Positions 16,322 to 25,590 of a DNA stretch of 64,000 nt are shown here, one piece after another. Position numbers and translations under genes: made by a program. Each line of letters opens with the position of its first letter. Position 1 is the stretch's first letter. Source of the stretch: CAYNJG01 sp965216885 (GTDB lineage Bacteria; Planctomycetota; Planctomycetia; Pirellulales; Pirellulaceae); NCBI GenBank assembly GCA_965216885.1, contig OZ244208.1:496001-560000 (forward strand), in the 5' to 3' direction. The notes under the pieces were generated by a model that ran no database searches, was not told the origin of the DNA, and worked only from the letters and a program-made list of their open reading frames with translations.

Positions 16322-18073
16322 TTAGCTAATGCCCATCGATTCCAGTCGGCGGATTTCTGCCTGCCAGTTCTCGCGGTCCTGCTCGGTTACGTCGGGGTTC
16401 GGCAGTAATGACCTTCGCGTGCAATTCACCAGCGCCTGAAGCGTCTGGTATTGCCGGGTCTGTCCGATCGCCGGAGGAATCTGATCTTCCACGACTGCGA
16501 CGACTGCCTCAATGGTATCGCAGTCCTTGGCCTTCAGTTGTGATCGCAGCGAGGCAAACGCCGCTGCGGAATAGCCTTTGGTGAGTCCCGCCAGTTTGTC
16601 GATATCTTCGTCGGATGGATCTTCCAGCACGCTGCCAGCCACCCACCGCAGAAACTCCATCCGGTCGTCGCCGTGAGGATCAAGCACCGGGATGATCAGA
16701 TCTCCCACGCGGCCGGGACGACGGATGTCCGGTGAAAGCAAGTGGATTCGGGCCGTCATCAACAGCCAGATGACGCGACCTCGTAATCGCGGGTCCGACA
16801 TCATCGCCTGAATCTTGCCTGTCAGCCGGCGTTCGGTGGAATGCGTTTCCTGGCCGACGCCGCCGAACTGCGTGTCGGCTTCGTCAACGAAAATGATGAC
16901 CTTTTCGATCGCCTCAAGAACCCGACGGAGCCTTTCGAAAATCACATCCGTTTGGCCGTACCATTGGCTGCGGATGCTCTTGAGCACCAGGACGGGAACA
17001 TCCATTTCGCTGGCCACGGCTTCGAATATGAAGGTTTTTCCACCACCAATCGGTCCCGCCACGGCCGCACCGGCAAGCGCTTTTTCGCGCGTGGCACGAA
17101 AACGAGGGAGCAGCTCGTCCTGGATGAATTTTTTCAGTTTGGTGTTACCCATCACTGATTCAAGCATGTGCGAAGGTTTCTTGAATTCGATGACGTCCTC
17201 GCCAACCTGAGCCTGAATGTATTGCTCAACTTTGCCTACGACATCAACGGGCTGCAGTTCCTCACGTGAGTAAGCAACGCCCAGCAATAGCTGTCTCAAT
17301 GCGTGGATAGACAGACCGGCAGTGAACGTCGCCAGGTCTTTCGCGGTTGCCCACAGCTTTGGCTTGAATTCGGCAGACGAACAGAAGTGATCGATGTAGT
17401 GCAGTCGGCTTTCGGCGTCCGGGGAGGAAATTTCAACATTCAACACCTGGGGCAACCTCGACACACGCGGGTGTACGAGGCTGCGGGACTCGGCGACCAG
17501 AATGACCGAGTCGCCACCATTCATGAAGGATGGATCGCTGAACCAGTCCTGAACAATTGCAACGCGATGCGCCTGCTTGTCATTGAGCGAAGCGACATCG
17601 CCGCTACCAGCGGGCAACAGCATGTCGGCAGCCTCAATCAGAATCAACAGGTTCCCCGAAAGATGTTCTCGCGAACAAATGGTCAGCTGACGCATCGTCT
17701 CGAGCGCCAACGTCGGGTTTCCGATAGCGTCAATCATTAGCCCATCGAATTGCTTCGATAGCATGTCAAAGTCCGACGAACCTCGCGATTGCAGACCTTT
17801 CACAAGCAGCGTGTCCGGGTCGACACCCGACTTCCATGCTATCCACGCGTTCTTCAGTTTGTCGCGACCTTCAAGGACACGAATTGGTCCGTTTTGCTCG
17901 TAGACCACGCGGACGAGTCCCTTGACGGCTGACTTGCCCGACACGAATGGAATCAACGGCACGTACTCGTTGCCATCGTAGAACAGGTCGTAAACATTGC
18001 CGCTGAGGATTACGCTTCGCGCCTGCTGCGAATTCAGAATTCCGGCCAGCTGTTTGAAGAACGGATATTGCAT
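16322..18073 (-). CDS. AAA-family ATPase, Ycf46-like arrangement
   Basis: A 583-residue protein. The C-terminal AAA module has Walker A GPIGGGKT (340-347), Walker B KVIIFVDEAD (391-400) and a RRPGR arginine-finger motif (451-455). The first ~280 residues also look like an AAA fold with an acidic Walker-B-like LLILIEAADMLL (142-153) but no P-loop, so this half is probably inactive. One dead plus one live AAA domain is the arrangement of the Ycf46 family; the assignment is an inference. I took the ATG at 18073, preceded by AGGG at about 7 nt, rather than the more distal frame opening at 18157. It converges with the amine-oxidase-like gene. The cellular role is unknown. Confidence 0.82.
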   Translation of the reverse strand: MQYPFFKQLAGILNSQQARSVILSGNVYDLFYDGNEYVPLIPFVSGKSAVKGLVRVVYEQNGPIRVLEGRDKLKNAWIAWKSGVDPDTLLVKGLQSRGSSDFDMLSKQFDGLMIDAIGNPTLALETMRQLTICSREHLSGNLLILIEAADMLLPAGSGDVASLNDKQAHRVAIVQDWFSDPSFMNGGDSVILVAESRSLVHPRVSRLPQVLNVEISSPDAESRLHYIDHFCSSAEFKPKLWATAKDLATFTAGLSIHALRQLLLGVAYSREELQPVDVVGKVEQYIQAQVGEDVIEFKKPSHMLESVMGNTKLKKFIQDELLPRFRATREKALAGAAVAGPIGGGKTFIFEAVASEMDVPVLVLKSIRSQWYGQTDVIFERLRRVLEAIEKVIIFVDEADTQFGGVGQETHSTERRLTGKIQAMMSDPRLRGRVIWLLMTARIHLLSPDIRRPGRVGDLIIPVLDPHGDDRMEFLRWVAGSVLEDPSDEDIDKLAGLTKGYSAAAFASLRSQLKAKDCDTIEAVVAVVEDQIPPAIGQTRQYQTLQALVNCTRRSLLPNPDVTEQDRENWQAEIRRLESMGIS

Positions 18074-18189
18074 CGTCGGTGCCCTGTAAAACCTGGTGAC
18101 CACGCCAAAGGTACCACAATAGGGGCGTTTCTTCATCACATGCCAGGGGCGGCGCATTGGCTTCCAGCATGAAGATCACGCTCTTCAAT

Positions 18190-19419
18190 CTATTGATTGT
18201 TGAATTCGCGCGAGAAGACCACAAAGTCGAAGAAACCCACGACCCCGTCGCCATTGAGGTCGCCAACGGTGATTGGGTCGATGCCGTCCTCGACCTCATT
18301 GCCAAAGTTGCGCGCCAGGATCAGGAAGTCCTGGAAGTCGATCCGACCGTTTTGATCGATGTCTCCGGTGCGAGTCGGCTCGGCCTGGCCACGTGCCGCG
18401 ATCGCGACCGAGTAGCCCGCATTCAAGCCACCCACGGCATCGGAATCATCAATGGACTGATTGGCACCCTCGACGATTGTTTCCCGCAATTGTAGCGCGT
18501 CCAAATTCGGATTTGCCGAAAGCACCAGAGCTGCAACGCCACTTGTATATGCGGCCGACAAGCTGGATCCTGACGAGGAGAAGTGACCGTTCTCAAGGCC
18601 CGTACTGTAGATTCCGTCACCCGGTGCCGCGACCTGGACCGCTCCCGAAATTCCTACCCTGTTGCTGAACTCCGCTCGAGTGCGAGATTCATTGTACGCT
18701 TCGACGGATATGACGTTCTCGTATGTCGCGCTATAGCGAGCCGGGTAGTCCGGCACCCCTTCCGAATCATTGCCCGCCGCTGCAACAATCAACACATCCT
18801 GATCGAGTGCATGCTCGATTGCCGCAGCAACGCGCCGGGAACCGAGTCCACCAAAGCTCAGGTTGATGATGTCGGCTCCGTTGTCGACGGCGTAAAGGAT
18901 GCCGGCGGCGATATCGATCTGCGATCCATAGCCGTCCGCACCAAGAACGCGAATTGGCATGATCTGGGCGTCGTAGGCAACACCGGTCGTTCCCGCGCCA
19001 TCGGCGGCAGCCACAATCACTCCGGAGATGTGCGTACCGTGCCCAGTGACGTCCTGAACAATCGCATCGTACTCTACGAAGTTCCAGCCGTGGCGATCAT
19101 CAATAAATCCGTTGTTGTCGTCGTCGACGTTGTTGCCGACGATTTCGTCTTCATTGACCCAGATACTACCTGCCAGTTGTTCGTGGTGGCGGTCCACCCC
19201 CGTATCGATCACAGCGACGACGACATCGCGACCGGTATAACCGCGAGCCCAGACCTCGGGAGCATTGACCGCATTTAGCCCCCATTCCCGATCACCGCCG
19301 AAGTAGGCAACTTCTGAAAAGGGTTGAACAAGAGCTGTTCCGTTCAGCACCGTTCGATCTTCAAGTCTCTCGGCGTTTAATACGCGAGAACGAAAGGGTG
19401 AAGATGGTTTGAATGTCAT
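18190..19419 (-). CDS. Secreted subtilase (S8 peptidase) with C-terminal dockerin-like repeats
   Basis: A 409-residue protein. The N-terminus has the LEPR-XLL type signature (ERLEDRTVLN, about 17-26) that marks many exported planctomycete proteins. The S8 domain covers about 45-345, with catalytic D72 (VIDTG), H127 (GHGTH), oxyanion N217 (AAGND) and S286. The serine box reads GSSLSAAYTSG instead of the common GTSMAAPHVAG; Ser is kept but the Pro is lost. Two EF-hand-like dockerin repeats close the protein (DIDQNGRIDFQDF and DLNGDGVVGFFDF, about 355-405), suggesting calcium binding and a surface assembly role. A GGAG 7 nt upstream decides for the ATG at 19419 over a TTG at 19434. Confidence 0.9.
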   Translation of the reverse strand: MTFKPSSPFRSRVLNAERLEDRTVLNGTALVQPFSEVAYFGGDREWGLNAVNAPEVWARGYTGRDVVVAVIDTGVDRHHEQLAGSIWVNEDEIVGNNVDDDNNGFIDDRHGWNFVEYDAIVQDVTGHGTHISGVIVAAADGAGTTGVAYDAQIMPIRVLGADGYGSQIDIAAGILYAVDNGADIINLSFGGLGSRRVAAAIEHALDQDVLIVAAAGNDSEGVPDYPARYSATYENVISVEAYNESRTRAEFSNRVGISGAVQVAAPGDGIYSTGLENGHFSSSGSSLSAAYTSGVAALVLSANPNLDALQLRETIVEGANQSIDDSDAVGGLNAGYSVAIAARGQAEPTRTGDIDQNGRIDFQDFLILARNFGNEVEDGIDPITVGDLNGDGVVGFFDFVVFSREFNNQ

Positions 19420-19426
19420 GCCGTTT

Positions 19427-19430
19427 CTCC
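19427..19430 (-). promoter_or_regulatory. Ribosome binding site setting the subtilase start
   Basis: GGAG on the minus strand, 7 nt before the ATG at 19419. The alternative in-frame TTG at 19434 would place this GGAG inside the coding region. Confidence 0.6.
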
Positions 19431-19624
19431 GCAATGAGCCCCGTGGCGGTTCGGGATCTCTTTAGGGAAAAACTAGCTTCTAAATAGAAAGTTGCATGGT
19501 ATTTGGTACTTAGTGAGGGTTGCGATGACAATCCAGCAGGCGGGACGACCACGGCAACCACAATTGTGACTTCAGCATCGCTGGCTTCCATCAGCCGCTG
19601 CGTTGGAACATGGTGCATCCAAAC

Positions 19625-19651
19625 GAAAAAGTGCCGCACATTGGCGGCACT
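19625..19651 (-). terminator. Intrinsic terminator of the PspA-like gene
   Basis: On the minus strand, AAGTGCCGC-caatgt-GCGGCACTT forms a 9-bp perfect stem followed by TTT, 50 bp after the PspA-like stop codon. It ends that transcript before the subtilase gene. Confidence 0.8.
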
Positions 19652-19701
19652 TCATGGTAAAGCGTTGCGTCTTGCTCACTGGCGAATCGCCAGCGTGACG
19701 G

Positions 19702-20517
19702 TTATCCCTCGGGGATTTGAGTCCTCTGAGCTGGTTCGTCGGGCGTCGACTCCTCGGTTTCCTTCGTGAGTCCAATGAGTGCCTCGAATTCGGAGTCGGC
19801 CGTCGAGTGAGCGGCGTACTCAAGAAACTCCTCTTCGGAGCGTTTGGCATCCACGCCGGAGACCTCACGTGAGATGCGGGCGGTTGCTTTCGCGTTGTCC
19901 CGAATGTCACGTAGTTCCTGAAGTTCCTCCGAGGTCCGATCCTGGCTGATACCGGCCAGCATATCGGAGATTTCCTTCTCTTCTTTGGAGGTGAGTATTT
20001 CGGCGACCGTCTCGTGTTTTTCGGTCTTCAGTTTTTCGATTTCTCGCAGCAGACTTTGCAACTGCGTCTTGTGTCCGGCGATATTGGATTCAAACGCCTT
20101 GATGTCACCTTCCAACTCCTCGACGAGACTCTCTTTCTCGCCCAACGATGAGCTGAAGTCCTTGAAAGCGGACTGGCACTTGATGTACTCCGGATCCTCG
20201 CGGACGGCGTCGGTGTTGCCATTGTGCTTTTCGACAAGTTTGCGGGCCATCGCGGCGGCGCCATCACGAAGCTTGGTCAGTCGTTCAACCTCACCCGTGA
20301 CACGCTTGAGCGATGCTTTCTTCTTTTCTTCCTGGGCGATCATCGCCCCCACGGCATCCTTGTACTGGGAAATACGCTTCTTCTTTTCCTGGATGATATT
20401 GTCGAACGTCGCTTGCACGACGGCCGGATCGGTACTCATGGCTCGTCGCGCCTGATCGACGCGGCCGGTTAGCAAGTACCCGAAAGCACGGAAATATCGA
20501 CCAATGGCACGGAACAT
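19702..20517 (-). CDS. PspA/IM30-family coiled-coil protein
   Basis: A 271-residue protein that is almost entirely helical and charged. The opening FRAIGRYFRAFGYLLTG resembles the amphipathic membrane-binding helix of PspA/IM30 proteins. Residues about 35-210 form a long coiled coil with runs such as QEKKKRISQYKDAVGAMIAQ and EVERLTKLRDGAAAMARKLV. The acidic C-terminal tail is longer than in E. coli PspA. Such proteins form membrane-bound scaffolds that protect or remodel the inner membrane. GAGG lies 5 nt before the ATG at 20517; the frame extends to 20604, but the added residues do not resemble the family. It follows the S41 protease gene by 171 bp and ends in a clear terminator. Confidence 0.8.
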   Translation of the reverse strand: MFRAIGRYFRAFGYLLTGRVDQARRAMSTDPAVVQATFDNIIQEKKKRISQYKDAVGAMIAQEEKKKASLKRVTGEVERLTKLRDGAAAMARKLVEKHNGNTDAVREDPEYIKCQSAFKDFSSSLGEKESLVEELEGDIKAFESNIAGHKTQLQSLLREIEKLKTEKHETVAEILTSKEEKEISDMLAGISQDRTSEELQELRDIRDNAKATARISREVSGVDAKRSEEEFLEYAAHSTADSEFEALIGLTKETEESTPDEPAQRTQIPEG

Positions 20518-20688
20518 CGTTACCTCACTTTTCTGGGAGAAAGGCCCCCTTGGGGGCGATACTTCTATGAGCAATTCTGGAGCAGGGTGCACCTGAGAGT
20601 GCAATGCCAGATGACAAACAGTAGGGAATCTCGATTAAAAATGCTAAGCCATGCAATGTGATTCTGCAATGGAGACGGTTCTATGTGG

Positions 20689-22149
20689 TTAGGGCACCGA
20701 CACCGGCACGGGGCCAGGCTTCGTTACTTGCTTGGTCGCTGAATTGGACACTTTCCGCAGATGGGTGAGCGCCCGCCGCAGCTGCGGGTCAAAATTCGAA
20801 GTGGCCTCCGTCGATCGACGATCTGTCACGATATCCGCTTCATATCGATGATTGATAAGGCGTTGTAGTTCGTAGTCCGTCAGGGGAACCGCAAACTCTT
20901 CGTTGGGGCGAACGCCCCATTCCTCTGCACCCGGGAAGTGATGGATGGGCTTTCCGCTGGGGCGCTGGTAGCTACCTGTCGTGATCTTTAAAGCGCTCTT
21001 TCCCCCTTCCAACTCGACGACGTTCTGGACACTGGCCTTGCCGTATGTTTGATGTCCGATCACCACCGCACGCTGGTGATCCTGCAGAGCGGCAGCCACG
21101 ATTTCACTGGCACTGGCGCTGAACTGATTCACCAACACCACCATGGGAAAGTCCTTGTAGGTTCCGCGTTCGATGGCACTCCACGTCTTCGGTTTGATGT
21201 TGCGTCCTTCGGTGCTCACAATCGTGCCGTCGTGGAGGAACATGTCGCCGACCTCGATGGCCGATCTCAGGAGTCCTCCCGGGTTGAATCGCAGATCGAG
21301 GATGAGAGATTGGACCCCGTCTTCGGTCAGCGTTTGCATCGCGTTCCGGAGATCCTGTGCGGTTTCTCGTCCAAATGTCGTGACGCGGATGTAGCCGATT
21401 TTGTTGTAGTCGTCGTACATGTACTTCCATGAACCGTCCGACTTTCGTCGATCTCCCAGAACGGTCGCGACCTTGATGATCTCGCGGGTGAGACTGACTT
21501 CCTGTGTCCTGTTCGTGAGCGGATGAAACACGGTCAGGCTGACCTTCGATCCTTTTGGGCCTTTCACGGCCTTGGTGGCATCGGACACCGACAGGTCTTT
21601 CGTGGGATTACCGTCAATCATGAGGATCAGATCGCCGGCCATAATTCCCGCGCGATGGGCGGGCGAACCGACAAGCGGGCTGATGATCTTTAGCTGATCG
21701 TCCTGGCTGGAAATCTGGATTCCAACTCCGGCGAATTCGTTTTCGACGCCAACCTTGAATTCGTCCAGCTCCTGAGGAGCGATGTAGTCGGAGTACGGAT
21801 CCAGTTTCTTCAGCGCTCCTTCAATCGCGGCTTCCATCAATTCCCGGCGACTGACTTTTTCGACGTAGTTGCGATCGATCTGGTCGATCGTGTCCGCGAA
21901 AATCATGAGCAGTTTGTAGTAGTCTTCTCGCTCCTTGCCGACAACTGATTCTGGTTCCTGCTGAACCGCCGGGCGGGGAGAAGTGGCAGGGTCAATCGCA
22001 ATGTTCTTTGATGTCGATTCCTGAGCGAGCGTCGTTGGCAGGGTGATTGTTGCCAGCAACAGGAACGCCATCGTGCTGGCGATTGTTGTGCTGGCGATTG
22101 TCGTCGTAGATGTGGATGCGCTGTTCAGAGATGCGGTTCGCAAAATCAT
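20689..22149 (-). CDS. C-terminal processing peptidase (S41 family) with PDZ domain
   Basis: A 486-residue protease with a long Ser/Thr-rich N-terminus and hydrophobic segment to about residue 42, fitting export. The PDZ domain lies at about 130-215 (GVGIQI, SPAHRAGIMAGDLILMIDG). The catalytic serine S346 lies in FSASASEI and the general-base lysine K371 in YGKASVQ, at the 25-residue spacing of CtpA/Prc. The length is typical for bacterial CtpA. AGGAAACAGG lies close before the ATG at 22149. It probably acts in the periplasm on C-termini of secreted proteins. A second S41 protease is encoded at 53753. Confidence 0.92.
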   Translation of the reverse strand: MILRTASLNSASTSTTTIASTTIASTMAFLLLATITLPTTLAQESTSKNIAIDPATSPRPAVQQEPESVVGKEREDYYKLLMIFADTIDQIDRNYVEKVSRRELMEAAIEGALKKLDPYSDYIAPQELDEFKVGVENEFAGVGIQISSQDDQLKIISPLVGSPAHRAGIMAGDLILMIDGNPTKDLSVSDATKAVKGPKGSKVSLTVFHPLTNRTQEVSLTREIIKVATVLGDRRKSDGSWKYMYDDYNKIGYIRVTTFGRETAQDLRNAMQTLTEDGVQSLILDLRFNPGGLLRSAIEVGDMFLHDGTIVSTEGRNIKPKTWSAIERGTYKDFPMVVLVNQFSASASEIVAAALQDHQRAVVIGHQTYGKASVQNVVELEGGKSALKITTGSYQRPSGKPIHHFPGAEEWGVRPNEEFAVPLTDYELQRLINHRYEADIVTDRRSTEATSNFDPQLRRALTHLRKVSNSATKQVTKPGPVPVSVP

Positions 22150-22321
22150 GACCTGTTTCCTCGATGTCTGATTTGCGAAGTATATAGCACGAGCTTGGAT
22201 TTTCGATTCTGTCCGCTAGATTTGCCGAATTGTTATCGCCGTTGTCGTTCCCAGGCCATGTCTTCATGGTTGCGTTCCGACAAAGGTTATTCGCCGCTGA
22301 AATGCAAATCTCGGAGAAATC

Positions 22322-22648
22322 ATGGTTTTACTGGAATTCAGCATGTCGCCGCTCGGGAAGGGCGACAGTGTCAGCCCCTGGGTGGCCCGCAGTCTTGAGA
22401 TCATTGATGCGAGTGGACTGGACTACGAGCTCCACGCCATGGGCACGATTATCGAAGGCGAGCTGGAGGAGGTCCTTGCCGTCATGCAGCAATGCTTTGA
22501 AGCCATGGCAGAAGACAGCGACAGAATCTCCTGCATGGCGAAGATTGACTACCGAGCGGGCCGCAGCGGGCGGATTGAATCGAAAGTCGCCAGCGTTGAA
22601 GAACGATTTGGCCGCCCCATGCGGCGCATTAAAAAACCCACCGAGTGA
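22322..22648 (+). CDS. MTH1187-family thiamine-binding protein
   Basis: A 108-residue ferredoxin-like-fold protein of the MTH1187/YkoF-related family (formerly DUF77). It opens with VLLEFSMSPLGKGDSVSPWVARSLEIID and continues with YELHAMGTIIEGELEEVLAVM, the conserved core of the family. Relatives bind thiamine and form tetramers, but their physiological role is not well settled. GGAG is found 6 nt before the ATG at 22322. The gene is alone on the plus strand among minus-strand genes. Its last codons overlap the terminator of the convergent SGNH hydrolase gene. Confidence 0.85.
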   Translation: MVLLEFSMSPLGKGDSVSPWVARSLEIIDASGLDYELHAMGTIIEGELEEVLAVMQQCFEAMAEDSDRISCMAKIDYRAGRSGRIESKVASVEERFGRPMRRIKKPTE

Positions 22649-22660
22649 TCCCGGTGGGTT
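22631..22660 (-). terminator. Intrinsic terminator of the SGNH hydrolase gene, overlapping the MTH1187 gene end
   Basis: On the minus strand AACCCACCG-ggatcact-CGGTGGGTT is followed by TTTT. The left arm and T-run lie inside the last codons and stop of the plus-strand gene (to 22648), so one sequence serves as coding end and as terminator for the opposite gene. Confidence 0.8.
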
Positions 22661-22704
22661 GGTGATTCCGAAAGACGTCGAGAGGAGACGTCGAGACTGG
22701 AAGA

Positions 22705-24003
22705 CTATCTCTTCGCAGCTCGTCGTCGGTTTCGATTGGCGATGCCACCAGCAAGAGCCAACATCGACAGGAACAGGAAGCTGCTTGGTTCTGGCACTGC
22801 CTGGGCAGCAACCGCGGCTTCGATGGCCGGCAAGAGCCCCTGAGCGAAGATCGCACCGGCATAGTGCTGGTCGCCAAGGTAGTTCAGGTGCAGTCCATCA
22901 ATGAGGTCGGTGTTGATGTTGTCGGCGGGAGTATTGTCGTCGTCGTAGCGAGTTGGGTCGAAGCCCGTGCTGCCGTCAACGAACTTGTTGGAACCGTCAT
23001 GGTCAACGAGATACTTTTGTGCCGTGTTCGATGTGAAGGGGTCGATCCAGCTAACGTTGGTGGACAATGCGAACGTGGATCCATCGTCTTCGGCGAACTC
23101 CTGTAGCACGTCGTTGAGCACCTGGACAACGTCGTTGGCCGTCGCGTCACCACCGCCCTCGTTGTTCAGGTTTGGATTGCTGTTGCTTATGGAGGTGTTA
23201 GTACCGGCTACTTCATACTTGCTTTCGGAAGCGTTCCACTCAACAAGGTCACGTGAAATGTATGGGCCATCGCCCTGGATGCCACCAGGAGACTCGATTC
23301 GTTGAGTCTCAATCCAGTTGAATTGCTGGTTGAAGACCGAAGGTGCGGGTTCGCGATAGGCGACTGGAGGAATCGGAGCCATCAGAATCTGCATCGAGCT
23401 GTTAACGCTCAGGAGATCGCTGATGATGCTCTGGATGTTGCCCAACGTTGTGTTGGTTCCTGTGAAAATATTGTTGTTTCCCGAACCCTGAATCAGGTCG
23501 TTGGTACCGAGCATTACGATCGCCAGGTCGGGCGTATCGCCAGCACCAACCAGGTTCGTGAGCTCGGTGCTGATCGGGTCTGACCCGGTGCTGAGAAACG
23601 AATCTGTCTTACGGCCTGGCAGGGCGTAGTGATCGTCGTCCCAAGCTGGATTAATTGAGTTGGCGTCACCGCCCGCTCCGTAACCAACCACACTTTGTGA
23701 CACGCTTCCGTCGACGTTGTATGTGCCCGACGGAGTGGCAGCACTACCGGATTGCGAACCGACAAAGTCGACCGTCAAAGGATTGGTCATGTCGTTGTTG
23801 AACGAAAGATAGTTTTCAATCGACTGCCAGACATACGGGCGGTAACTTGCCCGGTCCGGTACGGAAATGTCAATTTTTCCTGACGACAGACTGTCGCCAA
23901 CTGCAAGGATTTTGAAATCAGCGTAGGCGTCACCCGTGCAGAAACCCGCAACGACTACGAAACTAAAAAAGGTTGCCCAGAGTTGGGAACTTTTACTTTT
24001 CAT
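22705..24003 (-). CDS. SGNH/GDSL hydrolase with PEP-CTERM anchor
   Basis: A 432-residue secreted esterase-like protein. A signal peptide covers about 1-28. Block I is AVGDSLSSG with the nucleophile Ser, block III is MLGTNDL and block V is DGLHLNYLGD with the catalytic Asp/His pair, so the SGNH set is complete. The C-terminus carries VPEPSSFLFLSM, a hydrophobic helix and a basic end RNRRRAAKR, a textbook PEP-CTERM sorting signal read by an exosortase. A large Asn/Asp/Ser-rich middle is typical of planctomycete surface proteins. The substrate is unknown; polysaccharide acetyl or acyl esters are plausible. It ends in an intrinsic terminator. Confidence 0.92.
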   Translation of the reverse strand: MKSKSSQLWATFFSFVVVAGFCTGDAYADFKILAVGDSLSSGKIDISVPDRASYRPYVWQSIENYLSFNNDMTNPLTVDFVGSQSGSAATPSGTYNVDGSVSQSVVGYGAGGDANSINPAWDDDHYALPGRKTDSFLSTGSDPISTELTNLVGAGDTPDLAIVMLGTNDLIQGSGNNNIFTGTNTTLGNIQSIISDLLSVNSSMQILMAPIPPVAYREPAPSVFNQQFNWIETQRIESPGGIQGDGPYISRDLVEWNASESKYEVAGTNTSISNSNPNLNNEGGGDATANDVVQVLNDVLQEFAEDDGSTFALSTNVSWIDPFTSNTAQKYLVDHDGSNKFVDGSTGFDPTRYDDDNTPADNINTDLIDGLHLNYLGDQHYAGAIFAQGLLPAIEAAVAAQAVPEPSSFLFLSMLALAGGIANRNRRRAAKR

Positions 24004-24105
24004 CTCGGATCACCATCTAGTTGCTATTGCCACTCTCTGAGGGTCTCATTTTATTGGTCGCCTACAAGCCCAACAATTGTTTTGCAGACCGTATTCGTTA
24101 AAGAT

Positions 24106-24444
24106 TCAATACCGAAGTAAGTCTGTATCGATTGTGACGGACCACTGGTCGATGCCGCCCGTCATAGTCTGCGCAAGCGTAAAACCCTGCCCTCGAAGCC
24201 ATTGGCAAACCATGTGGCTGCGTACCCCCATATGGCAGTAAACCACGATTCTGTCGCTCTTATGGGCTTCGAGAAGTTCCAGCCTGTGCGGTATTTCATC
24301 CATGGGGATGAGCACCGATCCCTCGAGGTGCACCAAGGCGTGCTCCTCGTTGGTACGACAATCAAGCAGAACAAACGCCTCTGCTGATTCTCTCAGTGCA
24401 TGAACCTCTTCAACGGTAATAAGGATTGGGAGCTGTTCGGACAC
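24106..24444 (-). CDS. Single-domain rhodanese-like protein
   Basis: A 112-residue rhodanese domain. The active-site cysteine lies in VVYCHMGVRS, the loop that would hold a persulfide, and the N-terminal part has VLLDCRTNEEHALVHLEGSV, the DVR.x.E...GHI-like motif. The C-terminal GGIDQW matches the family GG.. .W ending. The start is a GTG at 24444 and I see no strong ribosome binding site before it. It probably acts in sulfur transfer or as a small thiosulfate/persulfide sulfurtransferase. It lies between the hydrolase and the terminator of the DUF1559 gene, so it needs its own promoter. Confidence 0.88.
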   Translation of the reverse strand: MSEQLPILITVEEVHALRESAEAFVLLDCRTNEEHALVHLEGSVLIPMDEIPHRLELLEAHKSDRIVVYCHMGVRSHMVCQWLRGQGFTLAQTMTGGIDQWSVTIDTDLLRY

Positions 24445-24477
24445 AACAAAAACGCTCGATGGTGAAAAAGTGGGACA

Positions 24478-24513
24478 AAAAAAAACGCTGTCACTCGGGC
24501 TGAGTGACAGCGT
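24478..24513 (-). terminator. Strong intrinsic terminator of the DUF1559 gene
   Basis: On the minus strand ACGCTGTCACTC-agccc-GAGTGACAGCGT is a perfect 12-bp stem with a 5-nt loop followed by a run of eight T. It lies 28 bp after the DUF1559 stop and just before the rhodanese start. Confidence 0.93.
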
Positions 24514-24540
24514 CGTGGATTCTATTTGGTAACGGTTACA

Positions 24541-25590
24541 TTAACCGTCATCAGCGGACTCACCGCCACCACGAGTTACGAGGCGGAAGTAAACCGTAGG
24601 CTCGATGCCCGAGTTCAATGCTTTGACGTGACCGTCAGCATATCCGTTCATGACAACGTCGCCCGAGTGAGCGGAGCTTGGGCCCCAGTCACGCTTGTCG
24701 CTACGATCCCACCATGGAAGGCTTGGATCGTCACGTGGAGCATCAGCACGTCGACCGTAGTTCAGCGAACTTGGAAGACCTTCTTTGACAGCCATCTGGC
24801 CATCGTTGCCATTACGAGCGTTTACGTCGCGGCAAGTTGCTGCGTCCGGTGGAAGAGCAACAGCAGTGGTACTCACACCCGAGTGCCATGCGGTGTATTG
24901 CTCTGCACGGCTCTCAACGATGATACAAGTCTTCGAAGTACCGTCTTTTGCATCACCAATCTTCAGACCCTTAGGCGAAGCTTGCTGAGTGACGATCATA
25001 CCGCCAGTGGTTGGCTTGGTATCTTCGAACGTACCACGCGAACGAGCAGCACAACCAGCAACAAGTGCGTGGTAGTTGCTGACCTGAACGTCGCTGACAG
25101 GTCGGTAACGACCTTGAGCAGTGTTTTCACCCGGGAAACTTGGGCAAATTACAAGCTCAACAGGACGCGACCAGATGTAGTCACGCGTGCCTTGGATCTT
25201 GAAAGCATTGTCGTTAATCGGCACCGTGAACTGATTCGATGCTTCAGTGATCTGGTCAGCCAGAGCCGTTTCTTCCATGTAGGAGAGAATCTGGATCAGA
25301 TAGCTGTAACCATCGTCATCACGACCTGGGGTAGGCTGACGAGTGTCGATCTTTTTGGCGACACCGTTGAAGTTACCCGAAAGTGCGGATGGGAAACGCT
25401 GGGTTGCACTCTCTTTGTTGAGTACAGCCAGTACAAGCTGTCGCACTGCGTTCGAGCAGTTGTTACGACGTGCGGCTTCACGAGCTGCCTGAACAGCAGG
25501 AAGCAGCAGGAGGACGAGCATCGCGATGATGGCGATGACGACCAGAAGTTCGACAAGGGTAAAACCCTGTCTTCTACGAAGCGTAGACAT
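24541..25590 (-). CDS. DUF1559 protein with type IV pilin-like N-terminus
   Basis: A 349-residue protein with the prepilin cleavage and methylation motif RRRQGFTLVELLVVIAIIA near residues 5-23, followed by a hydrophobic helix and PAVQAAREAARRNNCSN, the usual DUF1559 opening. The rest has the family's late motifs, including HSGDVVMNGYADGHVKALN near the C-terminus. Such proteins are highly multiplied in planctomycetes and are thought to be pseudopilins or H-X9-DG surface proteins; no function is established. GGAGG lies 8 nt before the ATG at 25590, which is preferred to a TTG at 25596. A strong terminator follows. Confidence 0.94.
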   Translation of the reverse strand: MSTLRRRQGFTLVELLVVIAIIAMLVLLLLPAVQAAREAARRNNCSNAVRQLVLAVLNKESATQRFPSALSGNFNGVAKKIDTRQPTPGRDDDGYSYLIQILSYMEETALADQITEASNQFTVPINDNAFKIQGTRDYIWSRPVELVICPSFPGENTAQGRYRPVSDVQVSNYHALVAGCAARSRGTFEDTKPTTGGMIVTQQASPKGLKIGDAKDGTSKTCIIVESRAEQYTAWHSGVSTTAVALPPDAATCRDVNARNGNDGQMAVKEGLPSSLNYGRRADAPRDDPSLPWWDRSDKRDWGPSSAHSGDVVMNGYADGHVKALNSGIEPTVYFRLVTRGGGESADDG

